NCBI GenBank assembly: GCA_947846985.1
Contig: CANTUZ010000003.1
Location: 95,942,674-96,006,673 of the forward strand
Origin: Fratercula arctica
Taxonomy: Eukaryota; Chordata; Aves; Charadriiformes; Alcidae
Length of the DNA stretch: 64,000 nt
Direction: 5' to 3'
Below are positions 51,951 through 64,000 of the stretch, in pieces (within the stretch, counting starts at the first letter, position 1; each line of letters starts with the position of its first letter). The position numbers and the translations under genes were made by a program. The notes under the pieces are model-generated. The model was not told where the DNA came from, ran no database searches, and saw only the letters and a program-made list of their open reading frames with translations.

Positions 51951-53077
51951 GAAAAAAAGATCTCAGATTTTTTTCTTATGTAGAAAACAACCTGGTTTTT
52001 CCTTATTCTCTTCTCACAAATAAAGTGTTATTGCTAACATTTTCTAAAAGTTTCTAGACTCAGCCAGAATTCCAGTATGGAAAATGTCAGCTTAAACAGC
52101 TGTTGTTGGACAAGTTTAAAATAACTGATCCAACTTTTTCTACTGGAAAGTATTGGCTATGGTATCTCAGCCACCTGCGCTTCCAGTAATTCTAAGGGCC
52201 TCATTCTGCTGTAAATTACACCAGTACAAGTGCAAAATAATTGCATTTTTGTAAAAGAAATAACATCAGTGCAAAAGTGATATCAAATACTCAAAATAGT
52301 GTCAAATAAAAAAATTAATTAAAATAATTTCTTTGGTTAAGAACACTAATATAAATGTAGTGAATACTGAACAGCTAGAAATGAGGTAACGAGGTGTGGC
52401 TTTTTTGCCTCCTTAAGTATTTAGGAGTATTTCTAGGTCCAGTTGCTTTTCCAGACACCCTCTGGCCATTTTGCTAGGAGAAAGCTTAGTTTGTTTTCCA
52501 ACTGGCCTTCAATTATCTGCATCCTAACAATCAGAAATCCCAGATAAGCAATTTAATTTACATCACATCTTTTTTATTTTCCAAAACCAGATCAATCCCT
52601 CAGCTAAAGCACATGGAGAAGTGCATGTATATCTTTTAGAATGAAATCCACTCATGTTCTTAAAAGAACAATCCCATGCCAAAGGATCAGAGATCTCTTG
52701 CACCTTGCACTTTTTTTTGTGTGAGTCACTGGTGTAGAGGAAAATACATGACTTTAAAACTGGGACAAATGAGAGGAGAGAACTAATTTAATGAAGTTAC
52801 ATGGAATTAATACTATGTCTATTCTATTCTATTTTCAACTGTAAGTCAGATAAGACAGTAATACTTAAGTGTGTATGAATAAAGAGAAGGACAGAACAGT
52901 CAGGAGTTTTAACACAAAAAAAATATGGTAAATTAAGCATATTTTTCCTCTTTTTTTCCTTTTGCACACTGAAGTAAGTTGTTAAAATCTATGAGCGTCT
53001 TGTTTCTCTGGGCACATTCCGTTGTCCAGAAAATCTGTTTTGATGAAGGATTAGAGTCAGGACTCTGACTTTTGCCT
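51951..53077. other. AT-rich sequence without recognisable gene
   Basis: No ORF, repeat family or motif recognised. Confidence 0.5.
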
Positions 53078-53597
53078 TACTACACTCGAGTACTGTGTCC
53101 AGCTCTGGAGTCCTCAGCACAGGAAAGACGTGGACCTGTTGGAGTGAGTCCAGAGGAGGGCCACGAATGATCAGAGGGCTGGAGCACCTCTCTTACGAAG
53201 ACAGGCTGAGAGAGTTGGGGTTGTTCAGCCTGGAGAAGGCTCCAGGGAGACCTTATTGTGGCCTTTCAGTACTTAAAGGGGGCCTACAGGAAAGACAAGG
53301 ACAAATGTTTTAGTAGGGCCTGTTGTGGTAGGACAAGGGACAATGGTTTTAAACTAAAAGAGGGTAGATTTAGACTAGATATAAGGAAGACATTTTTTAC
53401 AATGAGAGTGGTGAAACACTAGAACAGGTTGCCCAGAGAGGTGGTAGATGCCCCATCCCTGGAACCATTCAAGGTCAGGTTGGATGGGGCTCTGAGCAGC
53501 CTGATCTAGTTGATGATGTCCCTGCTCATTGCAGGGGTGTTGGACTAGGTGACCTTTAAAGGTCCCTTCCAACCCAAGCTATTCTATGATTCTACGA
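53078..53597 (+). mobile_element. CR1 LINE fragment (3' end), plus orientation
   Basis: It opens at the CGAGTACTGTGTCCAGCTCTG block and includes the coding trace [20 protein letters not shown], the [13 protein letters not shown] block and the tail GACTAGGTGACCTTTAAAGG, ending TTCTATGATTCTACG. 5' truncated, with frameshifts and stops. Confidence 0.93.
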
Positions 53598-54833
53598 TAC
53601 TACTTCCGCTGTAGCAAGCACAACAGTGTCTTAGCAAGACTAGGATGACTCTGATCTTATTTATGTTGCCTGTATTTTCTTACTAATCTGGAAATTAAAA
53701 GTATCAGATAGCATGTTGGACCTTGTATGTATCTGGAGCTAAGTGAAATCTTTCATGCACATACATTGCAGTGGCTTTTCCTCATAGCAGCTGCTGCCTT
53801 ACTTTCCCTATCTCCATTCTTTGTATTGTGACTTACTAGTTTCTTACAGGAAAATGTAGTCTCTTTTCTTTGCTAATAACCTTATTAGTCTGCTTCACAT
53901 CTTGTGCAAACATTAATTTATTTTAAAATCGTGTTACTTCAGTAATAGGAAAAGTGCACAGAAGATATATTACATTCCTGTAAAATTAATCATTTCAGGA
54001 ACTGATAAAAATTATTAGGCATACTGTGAAATGCTTGGCATTGTAGACATTATAGGCATTCCTGGCTTCTGTCAAGGCTTCTATGAACTCTAAGGAGAGC
54101 TGTGTGGAGCTAGCTTCTTTTTCTGAAGGAACATACAGGGATAAGAGGCCTTTGCTCCCTTTCTGCCTCACCCATATTCTTCTGAAAACAGTTAATATTT
54201 TGAAATAACACAGTCATTTCATTAAATAATATTGGTAGAATATTGAGAAGTGATACATGTTACTATATGGCTTTAAAAATAAATATGTAAAACTATACAA
54301 TTTTATAAATAAATTTTGTAGAAAACAGATTAATCTTCTTTTGAAGGTATCAATCCCAAGTAATTAGGAATTATGTACTACAGATAATGCTTACCTACTT
54401 CTTACAATCGTTTATTGCATTTGTTGAAATTTTTTTTTTGTTTTGCCAAATGTGAGCTTTACAGTATGACCATAAGATGTGTTTAAATAGCTGAAATATT
54501 TCCTCACACTTGTACAAGTTATTAAAATATTAATTATTTTTATATATTTTGAAGAAAATAATAACCTTAATTTCAAGAAAGCATTATCTGAATAGAAATC
54601 CAGAAAGATTTTAATAGAAAAACTGTCTTCCCTCCCACTGATTTCAAGAGGTTATTGAAAGAATCTATTCAAAGACCTTTTAATTTCTTATTTTTTTATA
54701 CAATTGTAATCTTAATAATGACCTTCTGAAATAATAATTAAAAACATTTTTGTAATAATAATTTTTCATCACACATCTAAATGTAAAACACAAAATGCTT
54801 TAGAACTTTCCATTTTTTTCCTCAAGAAAGAAC
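53598..54833. other. AT-rich sequence between CR1 copies
   Basis: Very AT-rich, with no gene or repeat recognised. Confidence 0.5.
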
Positions 54834-55336
54834 CTTATGAAATTCAACAAGGGCAAGTGTAGGGTGCTGCACCTGGGGAGGAACAACCCCATGCACCAGT
54901 ACAGGTTGGGGGTTGACCTGCTGGAGAGCAGCTCGGTGGAAAAGAGACCTCGGAGTCCTGGTGGACAACAGGATGACCGTGAGCCAGCAATGTGCCCTCG
55001 TGGCCAAGAAGGCCAATGACATCCTGGGATGCATCAAGAAGAGTGTAGCAAGCAGGTCGAGGGAGGTCGTCCTCCCCCTCTACTCTGCCTTGGTGAGGCT
55101 GCACCTGGAGTACTGTGTCCAGTTCTGGGCTCCCTGGTTCAAGAGGGACAGGGAACTGCTGGAGAGGGTGCAGCAAAGGACTACGAAGACGATTAGGGGA
55201 TTGGAACACCTCTCTTATGAAGAAAGACTGAGGGATTTGGGTCTCTTCAATCTGGAAAAAAGATGGCTGAGGGGGGATCTTATCAACACTTATAAATACT
55301 TCAAGGGTGGGTGTCAGGAGTATGGGGCCAGGCTCT
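54834..55336 (+). mobile_element. Outer CR1 LINE, first part (interrupted by another CR1)
   Basis: 5'-truncated CR1 ORF2 starting at [15 protein letters not shown] frameshift near 54940 moves the frame, which then reads [19 protein letters not shown] and [18 protein letters not shown] up to [10 protein letters not shown]. It breaks off at GGCCAGGCTCT and resumes at about 57005 with TTTCAGTGGTGCCAG, so the two parts are one element. Confidence 0.9.
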
Positions 55337-57005
55337 GAACATCCCCAGGGTGTTCAGCCTCCAGACCTGGAAGATAAGGATGGAGGGCAGAACAACCCAT
55401 CCATAATCCAGGAGGAAGTAGTCAATGATCTGCTTCTGCACCTAGACACACATAAGTCTATGCGGCCAGATGGAATTCACCCAAGAGTACTCAGGGAGCT
55501 GGCGGGAGAGCTCACCAAGCCTCTCTCCATCATTTATCAACAATCTTGGTCAACAGCGGAGGTACCAGATGACTGGAGGGTGGCTAATGTGATGCCCATC
55601 TACAAGAAGGGTCGGAAGGAGGATCCAGGGAACTACAGGCCTGTCAGCCTGACCTTGATACCAGGAAAAATCATGGAGAGGATCATCTTGAGTGAGCTCT
55701 CACGGCGGGTGCAGGGCAGCTAAGGGATCAGGGCCAGCCAGCATGGGTTTAGGAAAGGGAGGTCCTGCTTAACCAGCCTGATCTCTTTCTATGACCACGT
55801 GACCCGCCTTCTGGACGTGGGGAAGGCCGTGGACGTTGTCTATCTGGACTTTGGTAAGGCCTTTGACACCATCCCCCACAGCATTCTCCTGGAGAAGCTG
55901 GAGAATCATGGCATAGACAAGTGTACTCTCTGCTGGGTTAAAAACTGGCTGGATGGCCATGCCCAGAGAGTTGTGATTAATGGGGTGAAATCCTCTTGGC
56001 AGCCGGTCACCAGCAGTGTCCATCAGGGCTCAGTTTTGGGACCAGTTTTATTCAATATCTTTATCAATGATCTGGATGAGGGGATTGAGTGCAGTAAGTT
56101 TGCAGATGACACCAAACTAGGCGGGACTGTTGATCTGCTTGAGGGTAGGAAGGTTCTACAGAGGGACCTGGACAGGCTGGATCGATGGGCCAAGGCCAAC
56201 TGTATGAGGTTTAACAAGGCCAAGTGCTGGGTCCTGCATTTTGGTCACAACAACCCCAAGCAACGCTACAGGCTTGGGGAAGAGTGGCTGGAAAGCTGCC
56301 CAGCAGAAAAGGACCTGGGGGTGCTGGTGGATGGCCAGCTTAACATGAGCCAGCAGTGTGCCCAGGTGGCCAAGAAGACCAACAGCATTCTGGCTTGTAT
56401 CAGGAATAGCGTGGCCAGCAGGAGTAGGGGAGTGATCGTGCCTCTGTACTCGGCACTGGCGAGGCCTCACCTCGAGTGCTGTGTTCAGTTCTGGGCCCCT
56501 CTGTACAAGAGGGACACTGAAGTGCTGGATGGTGTCCAGAGGAGAGCTACCAAGCTGGTGAGGGGTCTGGAGACCAAGCCATGTGAGGAGAGGCTGAGGG
56601 AACTGGGCACGTTTAGTTTGGAGAAGAGGAGGCTGAGGGGAGACCTCATTGCCCTCTACAACTACCTGAAAGGAGGTTGTAGAGAGGTGGGTGTTGGCCT
56701 CTTCTCCCAAGTGAATAATGACAGGACCAGAGGAAATGGTCTGAAGTTGCGGCAGGGGAGGTTTAGATTAGATATTAGGAAGCATTCCTTTACTGAAAGA
56801 GTGGTCAGGCCCTGGCACAGCCTGCCCAGGGAGGTGGTTGAGTCACCATCCCTAGAGGTATTTAAGAAACGTCTAGATTGGGCACTTCAGGGCATGCTCT
56901 AGTGACAGAGATTGTAGGGTTTGGGGTTTTTTTGTGTGTGTATGGTTGGACTCGATGATCTCAAAGGTCCTTTCCAGCCATGAAGATTCTATGATTCTAT
57001 GATTC
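55337..57005 (+). mobile_element. Inner CR1 LINE with near-open reverse transcriptase frame
   Basis: A longer CR1 inserted in the outer one. One frame (about 55340-56902) runs through [45 protein letters not shown], the RT motif-A region [11 protein letters not shown] (catalytic Asp kept), [17 protein letters not shown], the FADD catalytic box (56099-56110) and the C-terminal [14 protein letters not shown]. The only in-frame break is TAA at 55721-55723. It ends with GGACTCGATGATCTCAAAGG and the ATTCTATG tail. The endonuclease domain is absent (5' truncation), so it is not autonomous. Confidence 0.93.
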
Positions 57006-57284
57006 TTTTCAGTGGTGCCAGTGACAGGACAAGAGGTAATGGGCACAAACTTGAGCATAGGAAGTTCCACCTAAACATGAGGAGGAACTTCTTCACTTTG
57101 AGGGTGGCAGAGCACTGGAACAGGCTGCCCAGAGAGGTGGTGGAGTCTCCATCTCTGGAGACATTCAAAACCTGCCTGGACGCGTTCCTCTCCAGCCTGC
57201 TCTAGGTGACCCTGCTCTGGCAGGGGGGTTGGACTAGATGATCTCCAGAGGTGCCTTCCAACCCTATGTTTCTATGATTCTATG
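57006..57284 (+). mobile_element. Outer CR1 LINE, last part
   Basis: Resumes the outer CR1 with [37 protein letters not shown], the tail GACTAGATGATCTCCAGAGG and ATTCTATG repeats. Its subfamily tail (ATCTCCAGAGGTGCC) differs from the inner copy's (ATCTCAAAGGTCC), confirming two separate elements. Confidence 0.9.
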
Positions 57285-60200
57285 AAAGAAACAAGAACAC
57301 TTAAATGACATTTAAAACACATTTCAAATAGATAATTTGTTTATAGCTACCATAGAAAAATATTTACAAATATTAAAATTATTTTGAAACATGCTTTAGG
57401 TATTAGATCTAAGTGATGTATATTCTCCCTGCTAGCCATTAATTCAGTCTCTGGAAATGACCCAAGCATGTTGTCTTTCATAAATTCTTCACCTGTATCA
57501 CCAGACCTTATATCCTTATGTTTAAGGGTTAGAAATGCATTGCAGAAGGCTTAATATGAAATGACCATATATCCTGAGTTGGCCTTGAGTGTCCCAGAAT
57601 GCAGGTCCACCCTGATAAAAAGAAAAAATGCAAAATTTTCTTTAATTTCCTTTCTGAAGCTGGTGAACTGGATCAAGCAAATAACTGGGTTAAAATAGTA
57701 ATCTTTTTTTTCCTTGGCTTATTTTTAACTTGTGTCAGCTTCTCGATCTGGTTCATCCACGGCCACACAAATAAATGAACCAACAGAACAACGGGGGCGG
57801 CACACAAGCAGAAGTGAACAGCTGCGATGGAGGGAAATGGGTTGTTTAAATTCAAACTGTCATGGAGAGAAATGTCTTGTTTAAATACAAACTATCATGG
57901 GAAGAACCAGTTGTGAAGCTATCTTTAAATGGGTGACTTGAGTCAGCCTCATTAGGCTTAGAAAGATTTCCTGGTATAGTTGTAGCAGTAAACTGGTAGA
58001 ATAGCTTCATCCATGCTAAGGTTTCTTTCAATACAGATATCTCTCAAACATTCCGTTTGCCTAATATACAGGCAAAACCGTTAGTGCTCTTTTATTTCCC
58101 ACTTCAGTGAAGTTTTCTTTACTTACCTATATTTTGGGTGTTTTTAACGTTATTTCTATAGAACAATATTGTCAGTGTTCACCTTCCTAACTTGATCCAA
58201 TGGTAAGTGAAAACTGCATATTTCTATTGACTCCAGTTGGTGTTGGGTTGGATTCTTGGTGAATGGTCCTTGAAAGAGGAGAAACATTTAGAAGTGCATT
58301 AGTTCATATGTTCTATTTCTACCAGCTGTAACAGCATTTAACCTAATATCTTCTTTCTAGCAATGGGAGTAGCCACTTCTATCTTTGCAAAGAGAACGAT
58401 AAAAGAAAAATAAATTACATTTTAAATGAAGTTCTTAATTGCAAGCATAAATATAAATAATTTTCAAAATTATGCAAGCCAGAAGACAATGCAATCTATT
58501 GGGGAATCCAACCCACTTGATTGGCAGGAGTCAAGTATTTGTCATGGGTAAGAGGTATAATTGCACCAGATTATGAAATTTAATTAATACAGAATATCTA
58601 AATTACTTGGAACCAGCTGGTCACTGGCTTTTTTAGGCAAGCTTTGATAAATAACTTTATATTAAATATTCTGTTCTTAAAAATCCAACCAATGTGAGCA
58701 TGTCAAGTCAAGATTATGCTGCAACAGAAAACCTCCTAGAAAGTATGATTAATTTGGAGTTCCTCTATATATAGAAGAATGAAAGTTGCCTTACCTTTCA
58801 CAGCATGGCTTTATGAACTCTGGTTTTGCTCTTCATGCTGCATTAGTAAAATAGAAAGAGGGTCAGTGGTGGGGAGAAGAAAAGAGTGAGACCTAAGAGC
58901 TTCCCAGCAGTCACTCTGGCAACATTAAATTATGCACTTCTCAGTGAGATCATGCTTAGCCGTAGTGGTCGTGTCCTTCCTTTTCCTGGTTTATCCCAAC
59001 GATGGGGGCCATAGTGAAAATATATTGTACTTGCATAATTTAAAAAAATATTAATTTATTTAATCCTATTGGCAGTCTCATATATCAAGGTTTCTTCTTC
59101 AGTGCAGTTTCAACGGCACAAAAGGAGAAACTGTGCCTTTTGAAACTTACCCTTCATTGAAGTAAATATGCATTTTGAATACAAGAAATCTAAATTATCC
59201 TGTGAGGAATGATGATCACAGAATATCTCTGTTTTCCATTGCATTTGTTTCCTATCTATTTTAACAATTTCCTTTAGAAGTGGCAAAATAGGACTCGTTA
59301 CTAATAAGTTGGTTGCAGTGTTGTAAGAGAAGAGTGGTAGCATTCATCTTAGTTTTCCACTTAATTACAAGAGTGACTTTCACTAAAATGGAAAGATGTT
59401 GAAATATCCAATATTGCCATAGCTGGAGTATTTCTTGGATGTGTACATTTTCATGAAGTTTCAGCAGAATTTAGTATTATGATGGATCTCTGGCAGGGTT
59501 CTCTGATTATTTCTGGTGATCACACAAGTTGAGTTCTTGAAATTTAAAGAGCTGTTTCAACGGAACTTCATTTGGGGAAAAAAATCTGCTTGGTTTTCTT
59601 TTCACTTCACATCAAAATGAAAGTAATCTCAAAAGCCATTGGCAAATGGAATTGTTTTCCATATAACCTGAATAATTCACTTTCTTTCCAGTAGAGTTGC
59701 TAAGAATAGTAGCTACTGCAGTTCATCTTTATTAACAGAGACATGGCTGGCAAATCCACTTTTGGTACGCTCCCTGAGACATAGTTTAATACCCAGTGTG
59801 TGTCAAATGTCAGCTCTGCTGTTCCTCCTGGGATTCCTCCATCAAGTGAATACATATTCTCTCTGTGCTATACAAGCATTTTCTAAAGCCAGCCTACAAC
59901 TTGCTTGCCCAAGACCCACAGAGGATTCAGAAAAACAACAAAGTAATTTTTTCATACTACTACATGAGTAGTTTTAAATATACAATGCTTTCATTGTCAT
60001 AAATCAGTGAAAGGCAAATATGCCATTTCAACCAACAGGTCCATAGAAATCTATTTTACTGCTTAGAAAAAAAGAGTACTGCTGTTGTGTAGCCATCATG
60101 AATGAGGCAAAGCTTGTTGGGGAAGAGACACTTTCTTCTCTAGGTTTCCAGGCTCAGGGGTATTTTGATTCCTTTCTGAATTACACATTGCTGATTGGTC

Positions 60201-63200
60201 ATTCTCCTTTAAATAACTTTCTGACATGTAGTTATTCTAAACATGCTGACAAGGGCTTTAAAATAGAAGATGTAACATTTAGAAAGTTTATTTATTTCCA
60301 CACAACGATAGGATTGCCTGTCTCCAAATATACTTCAGGAATTCATTTCAAGGATCTTATGTTCGTAATGGATGCTTTTGCATAATGAATTAAATGCCCT
60401 TCAAATATGCTATTCATTCATATGAATATGAAGGTTCAAGAAATGTCATGGGTTTAATTAGATGGCTTTATTTATGACTGGAATATACTCTTTTTATCAT
60501 GGTGAGACACTGGAAATACTGGGACTGAAGCCACAACCCTCCAGGAAAACTTCTACAGAAAATACATGGAATTTACCCTCAGCAACTGCAGAACTGTAAA
60601 AGTAAAATATTGACATCTTCTTGATATTCATAACTTTATCTTCTTTTGAAAAAGAAAGAATATACTGACATATGACCTGCACAGAAGAAAAAGGGTTAAA
60701 GGTATTCATTTATGGGTAGAAATTAATAACCACCCTATTTTATTTTAGTAAATGCAGGAATTAATCATAAAACAGTTGCTTTTTGGTAATTAAAAGTTCA
60801 GTCTTTTGCGGACTTTATGTGTTTCTGTGGCAAACTTCCAGTTTATATTTCTAGTCTTGTTTTTGAAATGATAATATATATCCACACACATCCATATACC
60901 TGCCCATCCTTCCACACAGATATATGTATGTGTAGTGTACATATAATTACATTTTGATACGTATTCTGAAGTGCATAACATTGTTTTTTGAACTACATAA
61001 ACTAAGATAGTGAAATACTGTGTCATTCTTTGTCATCAATTTCTAAAAATGTGTGACTGTATTCAACTTAAAAGGTCCTTCCTTGTACCATCAGAGAGCT
61101 TTATTTCTTACATATAAATAAAAACAGTGAAGAAATAGTGTAAGTTAATTTGATCTTTTTTTTTATAGAAGAAACAAAAAAACCAGAGCTAAGAGATAAG
61201 GTTGGGAAGACATCTTTGGGAAAGAGGACAGGAACAGGAAAGGAAGAGAAATTTTAATCTTACAAGGTGTCAAGTTAAAAAAAAAAAATCTGGGCTGGGT
61301 TACAAGAAGAAAAAATGAAAGGTGGTTGAAATTATCCATCTTGAACTCATTCTGTCAGTCGGAGATAGGAAATACCGCCTTCAGAAATCTGAATACAGTT
61401 GATTCATTGACTTGTCAATCACAGGAGGATTTCAGTACACTGATTCCGAAGTCTGATTTACACTACTGTAGGAGTTAGTGAAGATTAGGGAAACAGGAGA
61501 CTTGCCTGGGAATGCAATTTCTGAAGGAGGTTAAATGAGATAAAAAATGGAATGAGCAAAATGGAAAAGACAAACTAAAGAGAGGGAAAGAAAAGGAAAA
61601 AGGAAGAGAAAGAGAAACTTGCTATAATGTCTTTTGATTGTTTTCACAGAGACTCTCATGTTTGCTATTTTCCTGGGTCAAATTTTTGTCCAAAGCGATC
61701 AGTTGATGCCCATGTGTAACAAGTGCTTGATGCTGTAATGCCTCCTTAGATCATGAAAAGTGATTGTGATACCCGGGAGTCTGGCTCTATGAGCAGCTAC
61801 TATGTGTGAATATTTAATGGCATGACTTGCTTGACCTACCTTACTCCTCATTTGGAGCATTATTGTGAGCAACAGATGAACATTTTCAAGCTTGAATGCT
61901 CACTTAAGCCCTAAACCTAGAACTAAACCTGAAATAAATAGCCAGGGGCAGTCTGTGTTGGTGGAGCCAACACTTCTGAGCAGCTTCTTTCAGACAAGAT
62001 GCTTCTTTAGCTGTGTGCGTGGCTTCTGAGGATTCGTACTTGAAAACGTTGGCTTCATTCCTCAGAATATTTCTGTGCCATCTGTAAATTTTCCACCCCA
62101 CTATTTTGCATTGTACATCTGTTTAGACTAAGCATTTTCTCATATGTCCTGTACACAGTGTGTTATCCTAGAAGGCTATGTGAATGACTGTTTATCTGTT
62201 GGTCTCAGAGCCTTGCAATTTTTAAGGCATTTATTTCCCCACAGTCCCTGCAAGATGGGGAGATAGCAGTTCTCTCCATTATCTGAGACAGAGGTCTAAT
62301 ACCAAAAGATGCTTAATGCAAAAGTCTTTCATTCAGGTAGTGCCAACTTCCTCAAATTTATGGGCAAGTAATCCTTCAATTCATGTGCTGTGTGATTTTT
62401 TTCCATTGAGGTGCTTCTGCCACCTTATACTGGATGTCACAGCATTACTTGGGAACCTGGGAATGCAATGGTTCCTATGCAATGGGAATGTACACTGAAA
62501 ACTATCTCCTGACAGGATTGCCAAACCAGACATCTTCCCAGCTATCCTCTCTTAGGGGACCAGTTTAAAGGGTGGTGTCATACCATTTCTGATGAACGAT
62601 AAACGTTTTTATACTCTATGTGGTAGTGGATATATGCACATTCCCTCCAAAAAAGCAACAGTTGGGACACTCAGGTGAGAAGAAAAAAACATACATTCAA
62701 ATTTTCATTTTAATGTAGCAGAATCTGGAGCAATCTTTCCCTTTTATGTGAGAACACCTTAATTAACAGAATAAAGGGGCGAGAAAAAAGCCACACTGAA
62801 ACAGTTTCATTTTTGTAATATAATTATTCAGTGGTACAGAGGGAAAAGACAACAGAGTAGTTCTAAACAGGGATATAGGAGGGTCAGGCTTAGACTTCTG
62901 CTTCAGTGTATTTTATATTTTGCAACAATTTTGAAGAGTAAGACTTTCAGCTGTAGTATTGGGCAAAATGGAACAAGACACAAAAATTGATTTATATAAG
63001 CAGAGGATATAATCTACAAATTTTTAAAAAATCACATATTTAAAAAATCACTGAGGCAAGTATTAAACATTATCAGATACTGATGTGTTAAAACAGAGAA
63101 AGAATCACTTCAGTCTTTAGGCTAATGGCAACCTATCCTGAGGACAATTTACATAGTGACTTTTAGCATTTTTGGCGGAATAGAATAGCAACAGGATATC

Positions 63201-63517
63201 CTGAATCTGTTACTGCAAGCAAGAAAGAAAAGAGTTTTGTGTTCTGCTGCTCATTTTACATTTCCCATAGATGTTTTTTACATCATACCTCTCCTGACAA
63301 ACATGAAAAATTAACAATGGGACTTTAAAATTTGTCTGTGCACTACATCACAGCCAGGATGTATGTGGGCTGGTGGAAGACTCTCCGTATCACCGCTAGA
63401 GCTCATTTCTCTTACACTTAGGCATATGCCTTTTGGATGTAAACTGAAAGAAATAGAACATTACTAAAAACATGCAGGAGTATCCAAGACTATAGTGTTA
63501 TAATCAGCAAAGGCGGC
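57285..63517. other. AT-rich sequence without recognisable gene
   Basis: No CR1, LTR or convincing ORF. Small A/T runs only. Confidence 0.5.
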
Positions 63518-63640
63518 ATGGAGTCATAGAATAGTTTGGGTTGGAAAGGACCTTTAAAGGTCATCTAGTCCAACCCCCCTGCAAGGAGCAGGGACATCTG
63601 CAACTCAATCAGGTTGCTCAGAGCCTGGTTCATGTTCAGA
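63518..63640 (-). mobile_element. CR1 3'-end fragment, minus orientation
   Basis: The plus strand reads GAGTCATAGAATAGTTTGGG, then GGACCTTTAAAGGTCATCTA and AGCAGGGACATCTGCAACTC, antisense to the CR1 3' end. About 120 bp. Confidence 0.92.
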
Positions 63641-64000
63641 TCTATCAAAGGTGCCTGTGGGTGGGAGGATCCTAAGCCCTCTGTAAAAGTCCACACGTTC
63701 CAGCTCTGCTTAAGGTGATGGAGAAGGGGTGCCTATCTGGGAGAAGGTATTCCCATGGGACCGCTTGTCCTGCAATGCCTGTGCAGCATTCTTTCCTTGG
63801 CTTCACACCGTAACCATTGGGAGGGAACAAAGCAGATGTTTCTTCCTGCAGCTCTGCAGAGTGACCCAAATCAGGGCAAACAAAACCACAATCAAAATGA
63901 ATTTTTGAAGGATGTTTGTGTGTAATAGCAGGAAGAACAATCAGGACTTCATTCAAAAGTCAACACCTTAGTGATGTTTAAGATGAGTAAAATAGATTTA

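Noticed and set aside
27252..64000. Search for exons of neighbouring genes expected near PTP4A1 in vertebrates (for example LGSN or PHF3)
   Set aside because: No glutamine-synthetase-like or PHD/TFIIS-like coding segments were seen; these genes may lie outside the window.
1..64000. CRISPR arrays, bacterial operons, prophage or toxin genes
   Set aside because: No regularly spaced repeats or prokaryotic gene organisation; every strong signal is avian nuclear DNA.

Overview
The window reads as nuclear genomic DNA of a bird. It is AT-rich with one sharp CpG island, it is full of CR1 (chicken repeat 1) non-LTR retrotransposon fragments, it carries an ERVL-type solo LTR of the kind common in neoavian and passerine genomes, and its one clear gene is split into vertebrate-style exons with GT-AG introns. 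Nothing bacterial, plasmid-like or CRISPR-like is present.

The one protein-coding gene I can support is PTP4A1 (PRL-1 phosphatase), on the minus strand. Five coding exons (17625-17521, 16058-15966, 15635-15505, 14039-13965, 12905-12788) join to exactly 174 codons, giving a complete 173-residue protein with the P-loop cysteine, the WPFDD general-acid loop and a C-terminal CCIQ prenylation box. The start-codon exon extends upstream as 5'UTR to an acceptor at about 18072. A 7.8-kb intron (18073-25911) leads to a probable non-coding first exon whose donor is at 25912, inside a 2-kb CpG island (about 24780-26800). The 3'UTR runs left from 12787 for an undetermined distance, probably 1.5-4.4 kb.

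The most interesting signal is an upstream ORF. Thirteen codons at the end of exon 1 and 32 codons (including stop) at the start of exon 2 are in the same frame across a phase-0 intron. They would give a 44-residue peptide ending 351 nt before the phosphatase start. Several smaller upstream ORFs follow it. Published work on mammalian PRL-1/PRL-2 reported a conserved, magnesium-responsive uORF (recalled, not checked), so this is likely the bird version.

Everything else is repeat or unassigned sequence. At 2.8-7.85 kb there is a CR1-rich block containing an LTR inserted in a CR1 with a perfect 5-bp target duplication. From 26.8 to 64 kb there is AT-rich sequence, presumably intergenic or upstream flank, with scattered CR1 tails, an ERVL solo LTR (41684-42235), and a CR1-inside-CR1 nest (54834-57284) whose inner copy keeps an almost open reverse-transcriptase frame. 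I found no convincing second gene.
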